DNA of 64,000 bases from an uncultured Pseudohongiella sp. (GTDB lineage: Bacteria > Pseudomonadota > Gammaproteobacteria > Pseudomonadales > Pseudohongiellaceae), in contig CACJAW010000006.1 of assembly GCA_902591495.1 (NCBI GenBank), forward strand, positions 1 through 64,000, in the 5' to 3' direction. This document shows positions 57,751 to 64,000 of the stretch, one piece after another. The position numbers and the translations under genes were made by a program. Each line of letters starts with the position of its first letter. The first letter of the stretch is position 1. The notes beneath the pieces are model-generated. The model made no database searches. It was not told where the DNA came from and saw nothing but the letters and a program-made list of their open reading frames with translations.

Positions 57751-58617
57751 TCAGCCCTTGAGAAGCCCTAACAGGTATTGTCCATATCCACTATTTTTCT
57801 GTTTTTTAGCAAGCTCTCTTAACTGACCCTCACTAATAAATTTCTGCCGATACGCGATTTCCTCTGGACATCCAATTTTTAACCCCTGCCTTTCTTCTAA
57901 TACTCTTATGAAATTTGCGGCATCTAATAAGGAGTGTGTGGTGCCGGTATCAAGCCAAGCAGTACCTCTGCTAAAAAACTCTACTTTTAAAGTCCCTTGC
58001 TTAAGATAAGCCTTATTGACGTCGGTAATCTCTAACTCGCCTCGTGCGGAAGGCTTTATCGATTTTGCAATATCAATGACACTACTCTCATACATATAAA
58101 TACCGGTTACTGCATAAGACGACTTTGGAACAGCAGGTTTCTCTTCAAGGTCGACTGGTTCATTTTCTTCATTTAAAACTACTACCCCATAACGCTCTGG
58201 ATCATTAACATAGTATGCAAAAATACTCGCGCCTTCTTGAGTGACTGCGCGACGTAACGTTTCTTCAATTCCATGGCCGTAGAATATGTTGTCTCCTAGA
58301 ATCAGACAAACACGACTTTCACCGATAAACTCTTCGCCAATTAGAAAGGCTTGAGCCAAACCTTCTGGCTTGGCTTGAGTTGCGTACTGAATTTCAAGGC
58401 CCCAATTCTGACCATCACCTAACAGTGACCGATAAGTACTAGCGTCGTCTGGGGTTGTAATAATCAAGATTTGACGAATACCAGCTTGCATTAAGGTCGA
58501 TAGTGGATAATAAATCATCGGCTTATCGTAAACTGGTAACAGCTGCTTACTAACAGAGACTGTCATTGGATACAGCCGGCTGCCGCTTCCTCCCGCCAGG
58601 ATTATCCCCTTTGTCAT
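57751..58617 (-). CDS. rfbA: Glucose-1-phosphate thymidylyltransferase
   Basis: 288 residues. [11 protein letters not shown] is the nucleotide-binding loop, [10 protein letters not shown] the Mg site and VDLEEKP the substrate site. It is the short RmlA type. It makes dTDP-glucose from dTTP and glucose 1-phosphate. It is first of the contiguous rml genes, 36 bases after the epimerase gene. Confidence 0.97.
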   Translation of the reverse strand: MTKGIILAGGSGSRLYPMTVSVSKQLLPVYDKPMIYYPLSTLMQAGIRQILIITTPDDASTYRSLLGDGQNWGLEIQYATQAKPEGLAQAFLIGEEFIGESRVCLILGDNIFYGHGIEETLRRAVTQEGASIFAYYVNDPERYGVVVLNEENEPVDLEEKPAVPKSSYAVTGIYMYESSVIDIAKSIKPSARGELEITDVNKAYLKQGTLKVEFFSRGTAWLDTGTTHSLLDAANFIRVLEERQGLKIGCPEEIAYRQKFISEGQLRELAKKQKNSGYGQYLLGLLKG

Positions 58618-58653
58618 AATAATTTCCTGTAACTAGTTAAATAGTTCAGCTGT

Positions 58654-59646
58654 CTAGCTATTAAGGTTCTCGACTATTTTTGGCAAGGAGTGATAAAAAG
58701 TAGTCTCTGGACTGAAATCGAGCTCCTCTTTAATTTTGTCGCCAGCAAACAAACTATCCTCAACTAGATTATTATAAGTCCTCATCCCCAATCTACCTAG
58801 GAAAGCAAATCGAAGTCCGAAAAGACTTAAGAAATTCCCGATATTCTCTATTATCGTGAATGAAAAATAAAATAATAACCGAGGTGTTCGCCATGTAGGT
58901 TCTTTTCTACCAACTTGTCGGTAAATAGCCGTTTCGATATCACTAATCATATACTGAACACCGTCGGTTAGATTATAGATTTTACCACACGCATTTCCGG
59001 ATATGATCGCGAGCCTTGTCGCCTCGCATACATCTTCAACACCGATTAAGGAAATGAGCGTTTTGAGATGAGGCAGAGGAGGTGCCAACCTTCGCGATAT
59101 CATCGAAATTAATGAAGCTATGTTGCCTTGCATGCCACAGCCATAAACGTTAACTGGCCTCAGAACAACGCCCTCTATATTACCTTCGTTATGTTGGGAC
59201 ATGATATATTCCTCTGCTGCAAGCTTTGCTCTGCCATAAGCTGTCGCTGCAGCCCTTTCAGAAGCCGCCGCTGCCAATGAACTACTCATAAACACAAATC
59301 GCTTAACTTTGCATTTAATCGCAGCAGCCAAAAGTAGCTCAGTGCCAAAAACATTTGTCTGGTAAAGTTGTTCCCATGTCGACGCTGAGGCATGAGCCAG
59401 TCCGGCAAGGTGAACAATAGAATCAACATTCTCACAGGCTTTGAACAAAGAGTCTTTATCAAGAAGGTCTCCAATATATTGCTCTAGGTTCCTGCAAGGC
59501 TTAAAAGCTTTTGAGCTTTCTTCCTTAACAAGAGTCCTTACCGAAAAGCCAGAAGCAAGCAAATGATCACACAAGTGCCCGCCAATAAACCCGGTAGCCC
59601 CAGTAACCAGAACTTTTGTAGCTAGACTGCTGTTTTTACTTGTCAT
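58654..59646 (-). CDS. NAD-dependent epimerase/dehydratase (sugar-nucleotide SDR)
   Basis: 330 residues, extended SDR. GATGFIGGHLCDHLL binds the dinucleotide, VHLAGLAHA resembles the WbpV/GalE-like nucleotide-sugar epimerases and AYGRAKLAAEEYI is the YxxxK site. It may be a UDP-(N-acetyl)glucosamine or galactose epimerase/4-reductase; a definite activity cannot be given. The last ~100 residues contain a hydrophobic FYFSFTIIENIGNFLSLFG stretch. It precedes rfbA and follows a GT2 gene, so it likely makes another precursor of the same glycan. Confidence 0.8.
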   Translation of the reverse strand: MTSKNSSLATKVLVTGATGFIGGHLCDHLLASGFSVRTLVKEESSKAFKPCRNLEQYIGDLLDKDSLFKACENVDSIVHLAGLAHASASTWEQLYQTNVFGTELLLAAAIKCKVKRFVFMSSSLAAAASERAAATAYGRAKLAAEEYIMSQHNEGNIEGVVLRPVNVYGCGMQGNIASLISMISRRLAPPLPHLKTLISLIGVEDVCEATRLAIISGNACGKIYNLTDGVQYMISDIETAIYRQVGRKEPTWRTPRLLFYFSFTIIENIGNFLSLFGLRFAFLGRLGMRTYNNLVEDSLFAGDKIKEELDFSPETTFYHSLPKIVENLNS

Positions 59647-59658
59647 AAATCGATCTCG

Positions 59659-60483
59659 TTAAAGAAATCGCCAACCATAAGTATTGAAAAACCTTACTCC
59701 GGACTTACAAAAATTCCAAACATGCCAAGAACCCTTTGAGGAGGTTTTGCCGCCTGAGTGAGTAATTCGCACTTGGGGCGCGTATGCCAGCTTTCCGAAT
59801 TCACTAAGACGTATGGATAGATCAAAATCTTCAAAGTATAGAAAGTATACTTCATCAAATCCATTTACTGCCTTCAAAGTAGCGGTATCAACGAGCATAA
59901 AGCAACCGCTTAGCAGCATCTTTCTGATAGTGAATTTATCTTCCGGTAGGTCACGCATTTCATAGGCAGATAACCTGCCTGAAAAAATTTTCTCTAGAAC
60001 TACTAATCCGAGACCTCTGATCAATAGCGTAAATATGGATGGATAATTCTTACATAAATATTGCTTGTTCCCTTCAAGATCAATCGTTTTGGGACTTAGT
60101 GCTGCGATTTCCTTATTTTCTCTCATGCAACTTAAACCACGAAATAAAACATCTTTCTCTAGAGTTACATCAGGATTTAGAAGCAAGTGAAAGTCACTAT
60201 CGATTCGATTGAGGACCAAATTATGACCACGCCCATAACCAATATTGCCATGGCCAGATATCAGATGAAGTTCTGCATTGCGTTCCTCGAGTCTTGTTTT
60301 TCCCCAACGATAAAGTTCAGGTGTCACTTTTACTTCATTTGAATTATCAATAAAAAAAATTGGGATCGTCGGGAGTTCATAATGAGTGCGGAGGTGCTTT
60401 ATAGATGTAATAAGAGAATCTAGTAATGACTGTAACTGGATTAAAGGTGAATCGTAACAAACGACACTAATAGACAGCTTCAC
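59659..60483 (-). CDS. Glycosyltransferase family 2 (rhamnosyltransferase-like)
   Basis: 274 residues from the GTG at 60483, preceded by GGGGTGG; the frame opens at a TTG (60504) with no site. GT-A fold: LSISVVCYDSP start, GNIGYGRGHN, LLLNPDVTLEKD (in place of DxD), GCFMLVDTATLKAVNGFDE and YFEDFDLSIRL. The NPDV and EDxDL pattern is typical of WbbL-like rhamnosyltransferases, and rml genes follow, so dTDP-rhamnose is a reasonable donor (inference). Confidence 0.85.
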   Translation of the reverse strand: MKLSISVVCYDSPLIQLQSLLDSLITSIKHLRTHYELPTIPIFFIDNSNEVKVTPELYRWGKTRLEERNAELHLISGHGNIGYGRGHNLVLNRIDSDFHLLLNPDVTLEKDVLFRGLSCMRENKEIAALSPKTIDLEGNKQYLCKNYPSIFTLLIRGLGLVVLEKIFSGRLSAYEMRDLPEDKFTIRKMLLSGCFMLVDTATLKAVNGFDEVYFLYFEDFDLSIRLSEFGKLAYAPQVRITHSGGKTSSKGSWHVWNFCKSGVRFFNTYGWRFL

Positions 60484-60583
60484 AATCCACCCCGTCAATG
60501 ACAACCCAGCAGTATCAGATTAAAATGCCGCGAAGATCGGTTACCTTAATTTATAACACCACTTATTAGAAGGACTATCTGCA

Positions 60584-61294
60584 TTACTCTTCCTCTACTA
60601 ATCGATCCCCGAATGGAGTGGAAACGACCCTCATGCCTGGAGGCACGTTCGCCGGATTTATTCGCGTTGGCTCAAATACTGTTTCATCAACTTCAGAATC
60701 TCCGCTTACTGCCCTCTGGAGTAACGCCTCAAACGGATTAGACGTGCGTTCTTCATTACTTAATTCTAAATCACTTCCCAGACCCGAAGTCATACCAACT
60801 AGCGGCTCTGCATTGATAAGAACTAAGCGAGCCAAATCAGCCCCTTCACAGCCAACCCCTTGGTCTCTAAACTCAACACAAGGCAGATTATTTGGGTACT
60901 TAATAGCGACACCTCCAGCACTGACGCCGACAACCTCAAATCCAGGATGAGCGGGTATGGTTGCATTTGCTCCTTCGGGCACACTTATAGATATAATCTC
61001 ACCAAGCCGATCTTCGACAACCACCAGAGATTTTAGTCCAATCCTCGTTGTTCCTATCAGGGTAAATTCCGGACCAACAATCGCATTCCCGCTATTATCT
61101 CTGCGGATAGCCCTCGAATTCTCCTCTGCTGAGATGGCGGTACCTGTTTCAGTTTCCTCAAACAACGAAAGAGTTTGAGCAAGCTCGCTATTTGACAAGG
61201 GAACCAGTAAGTAAAGCATTAAAATTATTTTGCTTAACCTATGAATTTGATAAGCAATATTTATCTTAAAACTGACTAATAGTTCCGAAATCAT
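60584..61294 (-). CDS. Secreted protein of unknown function in the glycan cluster
   Basis: 236 residues from the ATG at 61294 (AAGGG 6 bases before); the frame is open to a TTG at 61384. A hydrophobic signal/anchor (about 13-37, ending SNSELAQ) is followed by a beta-rich domain (EFTLIGTTRIGLKSLVVVED, SISVPEGANATIPAHPGFEV, GGVAIKYP in pieces) and an acidic, Ser/Glu-rich tail ending RVVSTPFGDRLVEEE. Only one Cys pair. The beta domain recalls small inner-membrane clamp proteins of secretion systems (GspC/PilP-like), but I cannot confirm this. It lies between the DUF6447 gene and a GT2 gene. Confidence 0.6.
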   Translation of the reverse strand: MISELLVSFKINIAYQIHRLSKIILMLYLLVPLSNSELAQTLSLFEETETGTAISAEENSRAIRRDNSGNAIVGPEFTLIGTTRIGLKSLVVVEDRLGEIISISVPEGANATIPAHPGFEVVGVSAGGVAIKYPNNLPCVEFRDQGVGCEGADLARLVLINAEPLVGMTSGLGSDLELSNEERTSNPFEALLQRAVSGDSEVDETVFEPTRINPANVPPGMRVVSTPFGDRLVEEE

Positions 61295-61399
61295 AAGCAA
61301 CCCTTGACATGCCATACTATCTGCTTTTTGACGTTTTCGAACCAAAAAAAGTTCTTCCCGTGTCCGAAAAGTCAAAATCTGCAATGCAAAAGCAACAAA

Positions 61400-61642
61400 T
61401 TAGTCAAAATTTAAATCGTCTGGTAAATCAATGTCAGCATCGTCTTCCTTAATTTCGCCCTCTTCAAGTATTGTCTTTAACGCTCTTATATAGGCGTTTT
61501 TTGCAGTCTGCAATGCCGCACCGTTAAATTGAACTCTGGCCAACTCGCTGTCAACGAACTGGATCGACTGGACCTGTGCCAGCGCTTCTTGAGACATTTC
61601 TTCAGTGTCGTATTCCTTACCATCTAATGTTAACTTGGGCAC
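61400..61642 (-). CDS. DUF6447 family protein
   Basis: 80 residues from the GTG at 61642, with AGGAGAGG just before it; the longer frame from 61711 overlaps the upstream glycosyltransferase and lacks a site. The sequence PKLTLDGKEYDTEEMS, then AQVQSIQFVDSEL and LQTAKNAYIRALK, fits DUF6447, a short family with a beta-hairpin start and long helix. The C-terminus is very acidic (EDDADIDLPDD). Its role is unknown. Sitting among glycosyltransferases, it may be linked to glycan assembly. Confidence 0.7.
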   Translation of the reverse strand: MPKLTLDGKEYDTEEMSQEALAQVQSIQFVDSELARVQFNGAALQTAKNAYIRALKTILEEGEIKEDDADIDLPDDLNFD

Positions 61643-61688
61643 AAACCTCTCCTTAATTAATATTGGAATAACTTGATATAATCTGCGG

Positions 61689-62918
61689 TCATCTTTCTTC
61701 AGCCCACGCAATTTGTTCGGGTAAGCACTTGGACTTTAGATCATAATTCCGAACCACTAATTCGCGCGCGCACGCACCAAGAATAACCCTTTTGTCAGGG
61801 TTTTCAAGTAGCTCAACCACCCTAGCTGCAATTTCTTCGTAATCAAAAAAGTCGACCAAAACTCCCGTTTTATTATCTTCAATAACCTCTTCAACAGGCG
61901 AGGTCTTGCTACCAACTATGGCGCATGCGGTTGCCATCGCCTCAAGCAAGCTCCAACTCAATACAAAAGGATAAGTAAGATAAACATGGACGGTCGAGAC
62001 ACACAAAACCTGTTTAAACGTAGAGTAAGAAACTTTTCCTAGAAAATTGATTCGCTCAAATTGCTGACTACTCAATAGAGGTCTAATCTCTGCCAAAAAC
62101 AGACCTTTCCAAGATTTTCCTGCCGGAGGCTTGGCGCCGTAACTAGTCCCCTCTTCGCCGACTATTAAGATAATCGCATTTTTACGTGTTTTTAAGATTC
62201 CTGGGAGACTCCTCATAAAACTATGGAACCCACGATAGGGTTCAAGTGACCTGCTTACATACGTGACGATCTCGTCACTGCGCGTAAGCTGTTTCCCATT
62301 TGGAAGGCATAACCTTTCATCAGCAACCGGCTTAATAAGACGGGTATCTATGCCATCATGTATAACCGAAATATTAGGCCTAAAGTGCGCTGGAAATGTC
62401 GATGCCTGCCAGTTAGTTGGACTGATACCCGAATCTGCCTTCTCCATTTGCAAAAGAAAAGTCGTATTTTTTAATTGAACTCTGGGTAAATTTAATTGAT
62501 CTGTAGGCTCAAACTCTCTGTCAAATCCGACGTCACAGCCAGACGTATGATAATAAAATTCACAATAAATCTTTAACAACGCATTCGGCCATATCTCTTT
62601 CAGGAATAAACTTTCACCCCAGCCAGGGTGACTGATTATTATGTCGGGTGAATATCCTTGCGATTTTAGCTCTATAGCTTTCAAATAGCAGCATGCGCCA
62701 CGAATCGCTTTAGTCTCAAAGTCTACCACTGGTGAAAAAATGTCTTTCCCATTACCTCTATCTAATGAATACTCTACGATCTCTATACCCATCCACGGAG
62801 AAGAGAGATTGCGTTTATTGAGAGTCAGAGCTGTTACTGCATGATTATTTCTTACGAGCTCAGCTGCAAAGTTTATAAACTGACCAGGGAAGTTTTGGTG
62901 GATGAATAAGAATTTCAT
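61689..62918 (-). CDS. Glycosyltransferase, GT-B fold (family 4-like)
   Basis: 409 residues. N-terminal FLFIHQNFPGQFINFA is the common start of this group; the C-terminal half has VTYVSRSLEPYRGFHSFM and the EX7E-like donor site (SWSLLEAMATACAIVGS, VEEVIEDNKTGVLVDF). It transfers a sugar from a nucleotide donor to a surface-glycan acceptor, linkage unknown. It starts with a one-base overlap (TGATG) with the upstream glycosyltransferase gene. Confidence 0.88.
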   Translation of the reverse strand: MKFLFIHQNFPGQFINFAAELVRNNHAVTALTLNKRNLSSPWMGIEIVEYSLDRGNGKDIFSPVVDFETKAIRGACCYLKAIELKSQGYSPDIIISHPGWGESLFLKEIWPNALLKIYCEFYYHTSGCDVGFDREFEPTDQLNLPRVQLKNTTFLLQMEKADSGISPTNWQASTFPAHFRPNISVIHDGIDTRLIKPVADERLCLPNGKQLTRSDEIVTYVSRSLEPYRGFHSFMRSLPGILKTRKNAIILIVGEEGTSYGAKPPAGKSWKGLFLAEIRPLLSSQQFERINFLGKVSYSTFKQVLCVSTVHVYLTYPFVLSWSLLEAMATACAIVGSKTSPVEEVIEDNKTGVLVDFFDYEEIAARVVELLENPDKRVILGACARELVVRNYDLKSKCLPEQIAWAEER

Positions 62919-64000
62919 CAGAATTTATAGACCCCTAGCTTGACAAGCCATGCTAACCCGCGTTGAGCCGAAGGTTTTGATTCAGGACCAATCGACTTTA
63001 GGATGTCCTCAACAAGCATTGGTTCCTCGCTAGAAGCGTCAACTAAACTTGATACGATCTCTGATGAAGGCATAAGTTCGTTAACGTAATTTACAAGTGC
63101 TAGTTTCCTATATGCGTTGACCATCTCTATGGCGGAATTTTTGTCAGCAGAAATCAAGCTCAAGCGTGTTCCAAGTTTCAAGTTTTTCGTAGGGTAGTGT
63201 GCAAAAGCAGAGGTCGGATCCAATCTATTTGGTGGAAACCCAGTGTTCTGTGAACTTCCTTTTTCCTCTAATGCTCCTTTACGCTTTCGCAAATCACTAA
63301 GCTCTTCCCAAAATATCTCGTATGACCGAATTATATGAGACCAATCATACTGGTTTTCTATTTTTTTCCGTCCAGATTTTCCCATCGAAATTCTCAAATT
63401 CTTATCTTCGATCAAACGACAGAACACATCCGTGAGAGATTGAATATTGACCCCGACAAATGAGGAACTAAACCCACAGTACATGTCATAGGTATCTATT
63501 TCTAGGTCATGGCGATAAGCGAGGTCTCCTTCCAGGCCCGCCTCAGGGGCAATCGTTGGAATACGAAACCCTTCGACCCCATCGCTTACTGTATCCTTGT
63601 ATCCGTTCCAATCACTAACCACAACAGGTAAGGCTGCCGCCATTCCTTCTAGGGGCACAATTCCAAACGTTTCTTGAATGTTGTCAGACAGTGAGCAAAA
63701 CACATCTGCAGAACTCCAAGCTTTTTCTCGCTCTTCCGGTTTTCTGCCGTCGAGGTTTATGACATTGACAGACGGACAAATCTCCTTTGCGGCATTGGAG
63801 AAGGCGTCTCTGATAAAGTCGTTGGCAAACCAGCCGCATTCGATGAGAACCAAATTTTTTGACGTTTTTTTTGCAGCCAACTCAAGAGCTTTATACATCT
63901 GAAGAGGATGTGCCTTTGCGTGAAACGACAATCGACCTACATAGAGGAATACAATTGAATCCCCATCGATACTCAACGACTGTCGCGAAGATACCCTAGT
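62918..64000 (-). CDS. Glycosyltransferase family 4, cut by right edge
   Basis: At least 360 residues. The frame is open to base 64000, and the first in-frame TTG (63976) is inside the conserved part, so the start lies outside. IVFLYVGRLSFHAKAHP and ETFGIVPLEGMAAALPVVVSDW (EX7E) are GT4 donor-site motifs. The last ~140 residues (about after KRKGALEEK) are not typical of GT4 and look like a separate helical tail of unknown role. It is coupled to the next glycosyltransferase by a one-base overlap. Confidence 0.87.
   Translation of the reverse strand, partial: TRVSSRQSLSIDGDSIVFLYVGRLSFHAKAHPLQMYKALELAAKKTSKNLVLIECGWFANDFIRDAFSNAAKEICPSVNVINLDGRKPEEREKAWSSADVFCSLSDNIQETFGIVPLEGMAAALPVVVSDWNGYKDTVSDGVEGFRIPTIAPEAGLEGDLAYRHDLEIDTYDMYCGFSSSFVGVNIQSLTDVFCRLIEDKNLRISMGKSGRKKIENQYDWSHIIRSYEIFWEELSDLRKRKGALEEKGSSQNTGFPPNRLDPTSAFAHYPTKNLKLGTRLSLISADKNSAIEMVNAYRKLALVNYVNELMPSSEIVSSLVDASSEEPMLVEDILKSIGPESKPSAQRGLAWLVKLGVYKF

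Overview
The window looks like chromosome of a free-living, probably marine gammaproteobacterium. It is moderately AT-rich and densely coded. The gene order repeatedly matches blocks I recall from Pseudomonas: nudF-DUF1249-cpdA-parE-parC with tolC nearby; orn/rsgA/rhdA/psd; tkt-epd-pgk-fba next to sahR-metK; and glnK-amtB divergent from ubiK. Marine habitat is an inference from the sortase-type two-component system, ovothiol synthesis, the PQQ dehydrogenase and the compact genome style. I saw no rRNA, tRNA, insertion sequence, prophage or CRISPR array.

Layout. 1-6.4 kb is accessory: the end of a PQQ dehydrogenase, a small membrane-protein/XRE-regulator pair, a translationally coupled pair of membrane proteins (an FGE-like sulfatase-modifying-factor domain, and an NQR2/RnfD-like protein with a Cys-rich Sel1 tail), and two secreted proteins of unknown role. 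6.5-13 kb holds monomeric isocitrate dehydrogenase, a GNAT acetyltransferase, a class IV aminotransferase, and the EF-P set (efp, epmA, epmB). 13-21 kb is the parC/parE/cpdA/nudF block. 21.3-26.5 kb carries a DUF2889 protein and a histidine kinase, response regulator and OmpA-like protein that resemble the proteobacterial dedicated sortase system (PdsS, PdsR, PdsO), but no sortase or target gene is present. 26.5-32 kb has DAHP synthase, a 692-base gap that probably contains a 56-residue gene, tolC, and ovoA (ovothiol synthesis). 32-37.7 kb has queG, orn, rsgA, a rhodanese, psd, rpiA and a cold-shock protein.

37.9-44.7 kb is a minus-strand central-carbon operon (tkt, epd, pgk, fba, then a D-2-hydroxyacid dehydrogenase). 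44.9-50.2 kb is a plus-strand SAM-cycle operon, sahR-metK-ahcY-metF-rsmE, preceded by a perfect 12-bp inverted repeat that is the obvious candidate for the SahR operator. 50.3-52.6 kb has the nitrogen-regulated glnK-amtB pair with a well-formed sigma-54 promoter, divergent from ubiK. 52.7-55.2 kb has two tandem cytochrome c5 genes and a secreted matrixin-type metalloprotease. 55.2-64 kb is a surface-polysaccharide cluster on the minus strand: rmlB/D/C/A for dTDP-L-rhamnose, an epimerase, three glycosyltransferases, a DUF6447 protein and a secreted unknown. It continues past the right edge.

Main points for follow-up are the SahR operator/operon, the sortase-type signalling genes without a sortase, ovothiol synthesis, the NQR2-Sel1/FGE-like membrane pair, the degenerate cyclase-like sensor beside parC, and a likely unannotated small gene at 27.8-28.0 kb.
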